A stretch of DNA of 64,000 nucleotides from Balneola sp. Lineage in GTDB: Bacteria; Bacteroidota; Rhodothermia; Balneolales; Balneolaceae. The DNA lies in the NCBI GenBank assembly GCA_017640785.1, contig JAEPPZ010000008.1:173069-237068 (forward strand), given 5' to 3'. Positions 42,565 to 51,134 of the stretch are shown in pieces. A program made the translations under genes and the position numbers. Positions within the stretch are counted from its first letter, which is position 1. Every line of letters starts with the position of its first letter. A model generated the notes under the pieces. That model saw only the letters and a list, made by a program, of their open reading frames with translations. It was not told where the DNA came from and did no database searches.

Positions 42565-43641
42565 TCAACTTCCCTTTTGTTTGATCACATCAGAAGTAAA
42601 AGAAGATCCATGATTTGAACTTTCTGAGAGACCGGTATGCGAATCAGCTTTTGTCTTAGTAAGAAGTTTAGCTTCATAGTAAGTAGATATCCCCGCAATC
42701 AAAGCTATAATTACCGAAACGGGATAAGTCAGCTCTATTGATAAAAATACCAATGCTCCTACCAATAAAATTGCAGCCTCAATTGAAACAAGTAATTGCA
42801 AAAAGAACTGTGGCGATATTAAGCGTCCGCCCCAAGGTTTTACATTAGATTGATGCCATCTGAATCTGTATAAAGCATAAGAAAGTGCTAGTGTAAATAA
42901 TCCAAAGAATAACAGCAGGATCGATACCAAAACATTCTGAGGAATAAACTCTGAAAAGAAAACGGATTCAGAATCTATGCCAAAAACTGCTCCTATTATT
43001 GCAATTACTGCGGCAAATAATGCGGAAGACCAAGCCGGAACCTGCCAAATTAGTGTATCAAAATGTCGGTATGCCTCATTATAAAGCTCCTGCTTTACCG
43101 GTTTTTCGGGTTCCGCAGTAGTGGGAAACCCATCATAATCGACTTTTTTAAAACTCTTTTTACTAATTGCAGTGTGAATTTGCTTGCAATCATTACCATC
43201 ACCAAACCAATCTGTCTCTGTCAATTCCTTATTCGCGGAATGCTTTACTGTATGTATTACGGCATTTGCAGGCATATAAATGTTGTGCGCAACTAGCGGG
43301 ATTGTAGTAAACAATTCCCCTGACTTAAATTTTTTAAACACGATTTTATCATTCAGTTTTTCTACATAGCCGATCCAACCCTTTTCAACCAAATAAGTTT
43401 CTCTCAAGTGTTTGTGGTAATGCGCGTTTTGCCAGCCTTGAGACTCTTTGGTGGTAACCGTTCTTATATATGCAGAGCCGTCTTCTGCATTCATTCTGAA
43501 CCTCAATTCGTTATTTGTAAGCATTTTAGAATGCCTTACAGAAATACCGTATTCTGATTTTGCTTCATCACAGAAAATGGGAGTCTCTATTTCCTGATAT
43601 GATCCTTTAAACCCTAAGCAATTCGAATCTGAATTTTCCAT
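42565..43641 (-). CDS. Cupin-like domain fused to a multi-helix membrane domain
   Basis: A 358-aa protein. Residues about 40-170 look like a cupin, with the HxHxxxxxE-type motif AHYHKHLRETYLVEKGWIG and a second strand AHNIYMPANAVIHTVKHS. After a linker there are four membrane helices (about 200-320): SSALFAAVIAIIGAVFG, LVSILLLFFGLFTLALS, AAILLVGALVFLSIEL and VSVIIALIAGI. A polar tail follows. I do not recognise the combination. Its first codon is 76 bp from the divergent protease gene. Possibly a ligand-sensing membrane protein. Confidence 0.65.
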   Translation of the reverse strand: MENSDSNCLGFKGSYQEIETPIFCDEAKSEYGISVRHSKMLTNNELRFRMNAEDGSAYIRTVTTKESQGWQNAHYHKHLRETYLVEKGWIGYVEKLNDKIVFKKFKSGELFTTIPLVAHNIYMPANAVIHTVKHSANKELTETDWFGDGNDCKQIHTAISKKSFKKVDYDGFPTTAEPEKPVKQELYNEAYRHFDTLIWQVPAWSSALFAAVIAIIGAVFGIDSESVFFSEFIPQNVLVSILLLFFGLFTLALSYALYRFRWHQSNVKPWGGRLISPQFFLQLLVSIEAAILLVGALVFLSIELTYPVSVIIALIAGISTYYEAKLLTKTKADSHTGLSESSNHGSSFTSDVIKQKGS

Positions 43642-43717
43642 TTTAAAACTAGCAGGAATTAGTTTGAGTGTTTGTCTAATTTAAAATCGATAAAAAAAAT
43701 TACTTCTTATAATATTC

Positions 43718-44953
43718 ATGAACATTTACGCCATAATAATCCTTGCAACCATTGCTGTGGATTTTGTACTCGACCTGTTTTCCAATTATCTGAATCTGAA
43801 ATCATTATCCAAAGAATTACCGGATGAATTTGATGGTGTTTATGACGAAGAAACTTATGCCAAGTCGCAGGAATACACCAAAACCCAAACTCGGTTCGGA
43901 TTTATAACCGGTGGATTTGATCTTGTTGTGCTTCTAGGCTTTTGGTTTTCAGGTGGATTTAATTGGCTTGATGAAATTGTACGAGCGTGGGGTTTTGGAG
44001 AACTGGTTACGGGATTACTTTACATCGCTGTATTGATGGTTGGCAAATCAGTGATCTCACTTCCGTTTAGTATTTATTCCACTTTTGTGATCGAAGAACG
44101 ATTCGGGTTCAACAAAACAACACCAAAAACCTTTGTTTTAGATCTCGCTAAGGGATTAGGGCTTGGGCTATTGATCGGTATGCCATTGCTTGCCGGAATT
44201 CTTGCTTTCTTTATGTACACAGGTGATCTCGCCTGGCTTTATGCATGGATTGCAATCACTCTTTTCTCTTTGGTGATGCAATATGTGGCACCAACATGGA
44301 TCATGCCGTTGTTTAACAAATTTACTCCACTTGAAGAGGGTGAGCTACGCACAGCTATCGAAGAATACACCGATAAAGTTAACTTCCCGCTGCAAGACTT
44401 ATTTGTGATAGACGGATCCAAACGTTCAAGTAAATCGAATGCTTTCTTTACCGGGTTCGGAAAAAATAAGCGTATTGCTCTGTACGATACCTTGATCGAA
44501 AATCACACCAATGATGAATTAGTTGCTGTACTTGCTCACGAAATTGGTCACTATAAAAAGAAGCATATCATCAAGGGAATGATCACAAGTGTAGTTCAAA
44601 CGGGAGCCATGCTGTTTGTACTTTCGATTTTCTTGCAAGCAGAAGGATTATTTGATGCTTTTTATATGGAGGAAATGTCTGTGTACGCCGGACTCATTTT
44701 CTTCGGAATGTTATACGCTCCAATTGATATGATCTTATCGGTATTTATGCAGATATCCTCCCGTAAACACGAATACGAAGCCGACGAATTTGCCGCTACC
44801 ACAACCGGCAAACCTGAAGATATGATCGCCACACTGAAGAAGTTATCGAAAGACAATCTTTCTAATTTAACTCCACATCCTTTTTATGTATTCTTGAATT
44901 ATTCACACCCTCCGGCACTTCAACGTATTAATGCAATAAGAGAAATTAAATGA
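43718..44953 (+). CDS. M48-family (Ste24-like CAAX) metalloprotease
   Basis: A 411-aa integral membrane protease. About six or seven helices around a zinc site: HEIGH at 274-278 (LAHEIGHYKKKH) plus the third ligand in EYEADEFAA. N-terminal M48_N region and overall length match bacterial homologues of Ste24, which cleave within or near the membrane. In bacteria these may help membrane-protein quality control. Substrates unknown. Confidence 0.93.
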   Translation: MNIYAIIILATIAVDFVLDLFSNYLNLKSLSKELPDEFDGVYDEETYAKSQEYTKTQTRFGFITGGFDLVVLLGFWFSGGFNWLDEIVRAWGFGELVTGLLYIAVLMVGKSVISLPFSIYSTFVIEERFGFNKTTPKTFVLDLAKGLGLGLLIGMPLLAGILAFFMYTGDLAWLYAWIAITLFSLVMQYVAPTWIMPLFNKFTPLEEGELRTAIEEYTDKVNFPLQDLFVIDGSKRSSKSNAFFTGFGKNKRIALYDTLIENHTNDELVAVLAHEIGHYKKKHIIKGMITSVVQTGAMLFVLSIFLQAEGLFDAFYMEEMSVYAGLIFFGMLYAPIDMILSVFMQISSRKHEYEADEFAATTTGKPEDMIATLKKLSKDNLSNLTPHPFYVFLNYSHPPALQRINAIREIK

Positions 44954-44992
44954 TAGTTTATTATATTATTTCAGTTAATTAAGCGATAAGCC

Positions 44993-45175
44993 ATGGTTCA
45001 AATAATAAAGAAATCAGATTCTGTAAAATCTTCAAAGAAAAGGCTAATCAAAAAAAAGCATACTCCAGAGAATGAATTTGATGCTAAAAAATATTGCGGG
45101 ATAATAAACTGGGATATTGACGGAATAGAATACCAAAAAGAAGCTAGAAAAGATCGCATTGAAACTGCTCGTTGA
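44993..45175 (+). CDS. Putative VapB-like antitoxin
   Basis: A 60-aa basic/charged protein that directly precedes and overlaps by 17 bp the PIN-domain gene. The overlap with a PIN toxin is the evidence for the antitoxin call. The C-terminal region GIEYQKEARKDRIETAR could be the toxin-binding tail; an N-terminal DNA-binding fold is not clear. Confidence 0.6.
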   Translation: MVQIIKKSDSVKSSKKRLIKKKHTPENEFDAKKYCGIINWDIDGIEYQKEARKDRIETAR

Positions 45176-45521
45176 TACAAATATTATTATTTATCATGCA
45201 AACGGTGATCAAACTCTTTCGGATTATTTAGACAAGAAGCACATACATGTATCAGTTTTTTCAGAAATGGAACTTCTTTCATATTCTAAAATTACTGCTC
45301 AAGAAGAAAAACTTCTTAAGGAATATTTGAATGCAGTTACAATTATTGGATTTACAGATCAGCTTAAGAATAGAGCCATTGAATTACGCCGAAAATTTAA
45401 TATAAAGTTACTTGACGCAATAATTGCAGCAACATCTTTAGAATATGGCTATACCTTTTTCACAGCAGATGAAGACTTTAGAAAAATAGATAATTTCGAT
45501 TTTGTCTTGTATAAACGATGA
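45159..45521 (+). CDS. PIN-domain ribonuclease toxin (VapC-like)
   Basis: A 120-aa PIN protein, TTG start at 45159. Four conserved acidic positions: D6 (LLVDTNIIIY), E36 (SVFSEMELLS), D87 (NIKLLDAIIAATS) and D104/D106 (FTADEDF). VapC toxins cut specific RNAs, often initiator tRNA or rRNA. Overlaps the antitoxin-like gene on one side and the trans-sulfuration gene by 4 bp on the other. Confidence 0.88.
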   Translation: MKLLVDTNIIIYHANGDQTLSDYLDKKHIHVSVFSEMELLSYSKITAQEEKLLKEYLNAVTIIGFTDQLKNRAIELRRKFNIKLLDAIIAATSLEYGYTFFTADEDFRKIDNFDFVLYKR

Positions 45522-46651
45522 TTAAAAAATCAAAAAACATAGAAACCATAGCCATTCACGGATCTCTGGAACATTCTTCGGGATCAAGATCTGTAGTTCC
45601 TCCTATAGAAGTATCCACTAATTTTGAACATTCTGAAGCCGGACATCAGGATGGAGATTATCTTTATACCAGGCACAGTAATCCAAACCGACTGCAATTG
45701 GAAAAAGTCCTCGCAGAATTAGAAGGTGGAGAAGCTTGTGCAGCATTCTCGTCCGGAATGGCAGCTATCGGCAGCGTTTTTCAGGCAATGGAAGAAGGCT
45801 CTCATATAATCGTTCCGGAAGATGTGTATCACGGAACTCGAAAAACGCTGAATACTTTTGGTAAGCGATGGAATCTGGAGTTTACGTTCACCGATATGAG
45901 GGATCTGGAGCAGGTTCAGAATAATATTCGCCCGAACACAAAAATGATCTACGCAGAAACTCCCTCCAATCCGTTAATGCACATTACCGATCTTGAAAAA
46001 GTGTGTGCTTTAGCAAAAACCATCACTGCGAAAGTTTGTGTTGATAATACCTGGCCATCTCCTTTAAATCTGAATCCAATTGATTTTGGCGCCGATCTTG
46101 TGATGCATTCCACTACAAAATATTTAGCCGGACACAGTGATATTTTAGGTGGTGCGATCATTTCAGCGAAGCAGGACGAAATGTTTGATCGAATTCGAAC
46201 TATTCAACAAGGTCAAGGCGCTGTACCTTCCGCGAGAGACTGCTGGTTGCTTTGCAGAAGTATCCGAAGTTTTCCTTACAGAATGCGAGCCCATAATGAA
46301 AATGCTCAAAAACTCGCCGAATTCCTCTCCGATCATCCTAAAATTAAAGAAGTGTATTATCCGGGATTAGAATCTCACCAAGGTTATGAAATCGCCCGGG
46401 CTCAAATGAGTGGATTTGGTGGAATGATCTCATTTCTTTTTGACGGTACAGAAGAAGAATCGCTTAAAGCAGTTGCTTCGTCTAAACTGATAACAAGAGC
46501 TACCAGCCTTGGCGGAATTGAGAGTACTTGGGAACATCGCCGTTCCAGTGAAGGTGATCAATCTCGTTCTCCGGAAAATTTAATAAGACTAAGCGTTGGT
46601 TTAGAGCACCCGGATGATCTCATTGAAGATTTGAGACAGGCTTTAGATTAA
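45518..46651 (+). CDS. Cys/Met-metabolism PLP enzyme (cystathionine gamma-synthase/lyase type)
   Basis: A 377-aa fold-type I trans-sulfuration enzyme. SSGMAAIGSVFQA, YAETPSNPLMHITDL, VCVDNTWPSP and the PLP-lysine K201 in MHSTTKYLAGHSDILGG are diagnostic. The C-terminal ESTWEHRRSSEG and LIRLSVGLEHPDDLIEDLRQ complete the family pattern. Synthase, beta-lyase and gamma-lyase cannot be separated by eye. The ATG overlaps the VapC-like stop by 4 bp. Confidence 0.93.
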   Translation: MIKKSKNIETIAIHGSLEHSSGSRSVVPPIEVSTNFEHSEAGHQDGDYLYTRHSNPNRLQLEKVLAELEGGEACAAFSSGMAAIGSVFQAMEEGSHIIVPEDVYHGTRKTLNTFGKRWNLEFTFTDMRDLEQVQNNIRPNTKMIYAETPSNPLMHITDLEKVCALAKTITAKVCVDNTWPSPLNLNPIDFGADLVMHSTTKYLAGHSDILGGAIISAKQDEMFDRIRTIQQGQGAVPSARDCWLLCRSIRSFPYRMRAHNENAQKLAEFLSDHPKIKEVYYPGLESHQGYEIARAQMSGFGGMISFLFDGTEEESLKAVASSKLITRATSLGGIESTWEHRRSSEGDQSRSPENLIRLSVGLEHPDDLIEDLRQALD

Positions 46652-47733
46652 TCTGTGATATAATTTTTGAGCGCGATCCAAGTGCAATCAGCTATTAATT
46701 TAGCACCTTGTTCATTCGGATGAGAATCTCCTGGGATCTTTATAGAGTTGTAATCTGAGTTTATTTTCGAGCTCATACATTCTGATGGATCGAAAAATCT
46801 CACATTATCAGATAACTCTGCCGACCCTTCTTTAAGAGCATTATATAATCTCAATGTGTGAGCTGATACTGCAGTATCAGCACTCGGGAAAAATCCGGTT
46901 GTTGTAATAAGTAATTCACAGCTATTCGAAATGCACCACTTATCCATTTTTTTGAAAATAGCTTTGCCCAAACTCAGGGAATAATCCGATTCCAATGAAA
47001 AGTCTTCCATTTCGGGAATTAAAACTGATGAAGACTCTGTATCAAAATCATTTGTCAGATCTTCAAAATAAATATTCCTCCAAAGTAGCTTAACTACAAT
47101 ATTGAACAGCTCCGACTTTCCTTGCAACCATCTGTACCAATTTTGCTTGCCCAGACTTTGCATCGCCTCGCTTGGTTTCCAGCGTTGACTCTTTATCAAA
47201 GAATCTTCTTTAAGCATATAAATATTTTTAGAAAGCGCTCTTTCCAAATCGTGAATATTCATGAAATATAAGATCACATCAGGATCAAGATTCGCTCCGT
47301 TATATTCAAGCCAAGCGGGCCAGTCTGCTAATCCTGCTCCTCCAACACCTCCATTCAAAATCACAACAGAATCTGAGCCAGCATTTTTAAGATGCTCATT
47401 AAGCAGATGTATATAAGAACTCTCTTCCTGAAGTAATAAACCAAAAGTGAAAGAATCACCTATCGCTAAAACTTTCTTATTTGCATCACTATTACCGGAT
47501 TTACCTCTGAGCCTGTTTTCTGTAAAACTGTAATCAATTTTTATGTCACCAAACTCCTGAAAAGCTTTTCCACCACTTTGATTCATCATAAACCCATCAG
47601 GGTGCATTTCTAACCAGGTTACCATTTTATCCTGAGGAAGAATTATGCGCACAGCTAATTCTGCTACAAACAGGCTTATGACCAAGCTCACCAATACCAA
47701 TAAAAAATTCTGTGTCCTGCGTCTGTTTTTCAT
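46648..47733 (-). CDS. Membrane-anchored SGNH/GDSL-type hydrolase
   Basis: A 361-aa protein with an N-terminal membrane helix (about 10-30) and an SGNH-hydrolase-like domain. Block I is IGDSFTFG with S94; Gly block VVILNGGVGGAG; block V DSHPNEQGA with Asp and His. Many such membrane SGNH proteins add or remove acetyl groups from cell-wall or surface polysaccharide, but the substrate here is unknown. The 3' end overlaps the convergent PLP-enzyme stop by 4 bp. Confidence 0.85.
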   Translation of the reverse strand: MKNRRRTQNFLLVLVSLVISLFVAELAVRIILPQDKMVTWLEMHPDGFMMNQSGGKAFQEFGDIKIDYSFTENRLRGKSGNSDANKKVLAIGDSFTFGLLLQEESSYIHLLNEHLKNAGSDSVVILNGGVGGAGLADWPAWLEYNGANLDPDVILYFMNIHDLERALSKNIYMLKEDSLIKSQRWKPSEAMQSLGKQNWYRWLQGKSELFNIVVKLLWRNIYFEDLTNDFDTESSSVLIPEMEDFSLESDYSLSLGKAIFKKMDKWCISNSCELLITTTGFFPSADTAVSAHTLRLYNALKEGSAELSDNVRFFDPSECMSSKINSDYNSIKIPGDSHPNEQGAKLIADCTWIALKNYITD

Positions 47734-47912
47734 TACTACAAACTAAAAAAGAAACTCAACTTATCATGTATAAAATTTAAAATCATAAAAGCGCTTTTTT
47801 AACAATAAAAGGAACTATCTCCATTTTGAAGTAATTAGAATAATGTAGAACTTTACAGTCCTTTGCAAAAACAGCTAAAACCGCCGTTAAGGCATCAAAT
47901 TAAAAGATTTTT

Positions 47913-49679
47913 ATGGCTAAGGTAGAAGTAGTAATGCCCCAGATGGGCGAATCGGTAATGGAAGGAACAGTAATTGAGTGGAGCAAGTCTGTAGGTGATA
48001 CTGTAGAAATTGACGAAACACTGCTCGAAATTGCTACTGATAAGGTAGATAGTGAAGTTCCGTCGCCCGAAGCCGGAACACTCGTTGAGATCTTAGTTGA
48101 AGAAGGCGACACCATCGAAGTTGGTAAACCTATTGCCATTATCGAGACTGATGCCGATGCTGTTGGAGACACAAATTCATCTCATGAACCAGAGGCAAAG
48201 GAAGAAACTAAAGAAGAAGAATCTGAGCCTGTAGCGGAAGAAAATGAAAGTGCCCCTGTAGCCGACGAATCTAACTCCGGTGGAGGAGATGATGGCGGAG
48301 AGCGCATCGAAGTAATGATGCCTCAAATGGGTGAATCCGTTGTTGAAGCAACTGTTATTGGCTGGAATAAATCGGTTGGTGATGAAGTTGAGGAAGATGA
48401 GACGCTTTTAGAAATTTCTACTGACAAGGTAGATAGTGAAGTTCCTTCACCTGCAGCCGGTACTCTCGTTGAAATTTTAGCGGAAGAAAATGATACTATC
48501 GAAGTGGGACAACCTATTGCGATCATTTCTACAGGAAAGGGTGCAAGTACAGGTTCTAGCGCTCCAAAATCTGATTCCGAATCATCAGCTAAAAAGGAAA
48601 GTTCTTCTTCACTTACTAAAGAAGAAGTAGCTGCAAAAACTCCGGATCAACTTATGCAAGGCAATGGATCAGAGCCTCAACGTGTTGGCAGTGACGGAAG
48701 ATTTTTCTCCCCACTAGTTCGCTCTATTGCAAAAGAAGAAGGAATCAGCCAGGAAGAACTTGAAAGCATTGAAGGCTCTGGTCAGGGCGGAAGAGTTTCC
48801 AAAAAGGATATTCTTGGATATGTAGAAGATAAGAAGAACGGTAAGGTATCAGCACCGAAAACTTCTCAAAGCTCTGCAGGGCTAAGTAAACCAAGCAGCA
48901 CTTCTAAGTCCAACGACGGATCTATTTCTGCCGGTCAATTGGATATCAAGTCTCCGTCAGGTGAAGTTGAGATCATCAAAATGGACCGTATGCGTAAGAT
49001 GATCGCGGAGCATATGGTGAAATCAGTTCAGACTTCTGCTCACGTAACCACTTTTGCTGAAGTAGATGTTACTAATATGGTGAAATGGAGAAACGCCAAT
49101 AAGAATGCTTTCCAAAAGAAAACAGGACATAAACTTACGTTCACTCCTCTTTTTGTTGAAGCGATCATTAAAGCGATGTTGGAATTCCCATTAATTAACA
49201 GTTCTGTTAATGGTGATGAGATCCATGTTAAAAAGGATATCAATTTTGGTTTGGCTGTTGCTCTTGGAGAAGGCGGCGAAGGCGGTTTGATCGTGCCTGT
49301 AATGAAAAAAGCACAACAAAAGAATTTGGTTGGACTTGCTGAAGCTGTAAACGAAGTTGCTACCAAAGCCAGAAGCAAAAAATTAAGTCCGGACGATCTT
49401 GTTGGAGGAACCATCACTTTAACTAACTACGGAAGTGTGGGTAATATCATGGGAACTCCGATCATCAATCAGCCACAGGTTGCCATTATTGGTACCGGAG
49501 CTATTGAGAAAAAACCGGTTGTTCTGGAAACTGAAAACGGCGATGTAATTGCGATCAGACAAATGATGTATCTGTCAATGAGTTATGATCACAGAATTAT
49601 TGACGGTGCACATGGGGGTGCATTCCTGAACCGAATCAAACAAATTCTTCAGGGATTTGATATGGATCGTGCGGTTTAA
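47913..49679 (+). CDS. 2-oxo acid dehydrogenase E2 (dihydrolipoyl acyltransferase) with two lipoyl domains
   Basis: A 588-aa core protein. Two lipoyl domains (about 3-78 and 132-207) with lipoyl lysines K44 and K172, both in DKVDSEVPSP. A peripheral subunit-binding domain lies at about 265-303 (FFSPLVRSIAKEEGISQEEL), and a catalytic domain at about 350-588 has H560 in SMSYDHRIIDGAHGG. Linkers are acidic/Ser/Lys-rich. Which complex (2-oxoglutarate, pyruvate or branched-chain) cannot be decided without the E1. No E1 or E3 gene is adjacent. Confidence 0.95.
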   Translation: MAKVEVVMPQMGESVMEGTVIEWSKSVGDTVEIDETLLEIATDKVDSEVPSPEAGTLVEILVEEGDTIEVGKPIAIIETDADAVGDTNSSHEPEAKEETKEEESEPVAEENESAPVADESNSGGGDDGGERIEVMMPQMGESVVEATVIGWNKSVGDEVEEDETLLEISTDKVDSEVPSPAAGTLVEILAEENDTIEVGQPIAIISTGKGASTGSSAPKSDSESSAKKESSSSLTKEEVAAKTPDQLMQGNGSEPQRVGSDGRFFSPLVRSIAKEEGISQEELESIEGSGQGGRVSKKDILGYVEDKKNGKVSAPKTSQSSAGLSKPSSTSKSNDGSISAGQLDIKSPSGEVEIIKMDRMRKMIAEHMVKSVQTSAHVTTFAEVDVTNMVKWRNANKNAFQKKTGHKLTFTPLFVEAIIKAMLEFPLINSSVNGDEIHVKKDINFGLAVALGEGGEGGLIVPVMKKAQQKNLVGLAEAVNEVATKARSKKLSPDDLVGGTITLTNYGSVGNIMGTPIINQPQVAIIGTGAIEKKPVVLETENGDVIAIRQMMYLSMSYDHRIIDGAHGGAFLNRIKQILQGFDMDRAV

Positions 49680-49698
49680 TTAACCTGAGGGTATTTAC

Positions 49699-49762
49699 GA
49701 AGAATCTTCACCGTTTATTAATTGTGTAGATTCTTCGCTATCGCTCTGAATGACCTTTAATT
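49699..49762. repeat. REP-like inverted repeat downstream of the E2 gene
   Basis: GAAGAATCT (49699-49707) and AGATTCTTC (49728-49736), perfect 9-bp arms, followed by GCTATCGCTCTGAATGAC. The style (GATTCTTCGCTATCGCTC..GAATGAC) is like common intergenic palindromes in this group. It lies between the E2 gene and the terminator. Confidence 0.5.
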
Positions 49763-49766
49763 AAAC

Positions 49767-49791
49767 GAGACGCTTAATCGCGTCTCTTTTT
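49767..49791 (+). terminator. Intrinsic terminator after the E2 gene
   Basis: GAGACGC (49767-49773) and GCGTCTC (49780-49786), 7-bp stem, 6-nt loop, then TTTTT. It lies just 9 bp before panC. Confidence 0.85.
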
Positions 49792-49799
49792 ATGTTCAA

Positions 49800-50651
49800 A
49801 TGAAAACAGCAGAATCCATACAAGAAATTCGAGAACAGGTAAACCACCTGAAATCAAAAGGCAAAAAAGTAGCTTTTGTCCCTACCATGGGTGCACTACA
49901 TGACGGCCATCTTTCGCTGATCAGGATGGCACACAAATATGCTGATGCGATCGTTGTTTCTATTTATGTGAACCCTGAACAGTTTGCTCCTCACGAAGAT
50001 TTTGGAACTTACCCGCGAACTATAGAAGCTGATTTGAAGCTTTGCAAAGAAGAAAACGTAGATGTTGTTTTTATGCCTGATACGGAAACCATGTACGGTT
50101 CAGGAAAAAAATATTTCAGTATTGATATTGAAGAACTGAATGTTCATTTAGATGGTGGAAGTCGCCCCGGTTATTTTCAGGGAATAGCACTGGTGGTGAA
50201 CAAGCTTTTCAATATTGTAAATCCGGATATAGCTGTATTTGGGCAAAAAGACTATCAGCAGTTTCGCATCATCGAACAAATGGTAAAGGAATTTAATCAT
50301 TCTATTGAACTCTTGATGGCTCCAATCGGCCGGGCAGAGGATGGTTTAGCTTTAAGTAGCAGAAATGCATATTTGTCTCAAGAAGAAAGAGCTCTTGCAC
50401 CAAGCTTATACCGGGCATTAACTTACGTTGCTCAACAAATAGAGAATGGAGTTATGGAGCCGGCTTTATTGATTTCGCATCAACAAGACGAACTGGAAGC
50501 AAAAGGCTTTGAGAATGATTATCTTTCTGTGTATTCACTAGACACTTTACAACCCGTTGATAAACTTTCTGCCGGAAATAAGTACGTTTTAGCGATCGCT
50601 GCTTATTTGGGGAAAACTAGATTGATCGACAACTTAATATTGGAAATCTGA
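49800..50651 (+). CDS. panC: Pantothenate synthetase
   Basis: A 283-aa ATP-dependent enzyme joining pantoate and beta-alanine, the last step of pantothenate synthesis. Motifs are [59 protein letters not shown] and [11 protein letters not shown]. Length is typical. PanD follows by 10 bp and supplies beta-alanine, so the two form an operon. Confidence 0.98.
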   Translation: MKTAESIQEIREQVNHLKSKGKKVAFVPTMGALHDGHLSLIRMAHKYADAIVVSIYVNPEQFAPHEDFGTYPRTIEADLKLCKEENVDVVFMPDTETMYGSGKKYFSIDIEELNVHLDGGSRPGYFQGIALVVNKLFNIVNPDIAVFGQKDYQQFRIIEQMVKEFNHSIELLMAPIGRAEDGLALSSRNAYLSQEERALAPSLYRALTYVAQQIENGVMEPALLISHQQDELEAKGFENDYLSVYSLDTLQPVDKLSAGNKYVLAIAAYLGKTRLIDNLILEI

Positions 50652-50661
50652 GGTTATAAGA

Positions 50662-51081
50662 ATGCAAATAACCATGTTTAAATCGAAATTACATCAAATG
50701 GTAGTTACAGAAGCTAACCTTATGTATGAGGGAAGCATTACCATTGATCAGGACCTTTTGGACGCCGCCAACCTTCTTCCGTACGAAAAAGTCCAGGTTC
50801 TTAATATTACCAATGGCTCTCGTCTGGAAACATATACTATTCCCGGAGAGCGAGGCAGTCGTATTTGCTGTATGAACGGAGCTGCAGCTCGTCTTACACA
50901 GGTTAACGATAGAATTATTGTGATCAGTTATGCAAACATGACTCCTGAAGAAGCAAAATCTCATAAGCCAACCGTGGTTATTGTCGACGAAAACAACGAT
51001 CCTAAAAAGATCATAGATGAGACTAAATATGCTTCAGAATATGACTTGGAATCCGGAATGCTGGATAATACACTCCAATAG
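50662..51081 (+). CDS. panD: Aspartate 1-decarboxylase (proenzyme)
   Basis: A 139-aa pyruvoyl-dependent enzyme making beta-alanine from aspartate. The self-cleavage site Gly24-Ser25 is in [12 protein letters not shown]; Ser25 becomes the pyruvoyl group. [19 protein letters not shown] is present. The start [12 protein letters not shown] agrees with the family's usual MxxTMLKSKIH. It completes the pair with panC 10 bp upstream. Confidence 0.97.
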   Translation: MQITMFKSKLHQMVVTEANLMYEGSITIDQDLLDAANLLPYEKVQVLNITNGSRLETYTIPGERGSRICCMNGAAARLTQVNDRIIVISYANMTPEEAKSHKPTVVIVDENNDPKKIIDETKYASEYDLESGMLDNTLQ

Positions 51082-51134
51082 AACGTGATCTTTACTACTC
51101 AGCTCAATAATCGCACTTCAATCACAGTTGATAA

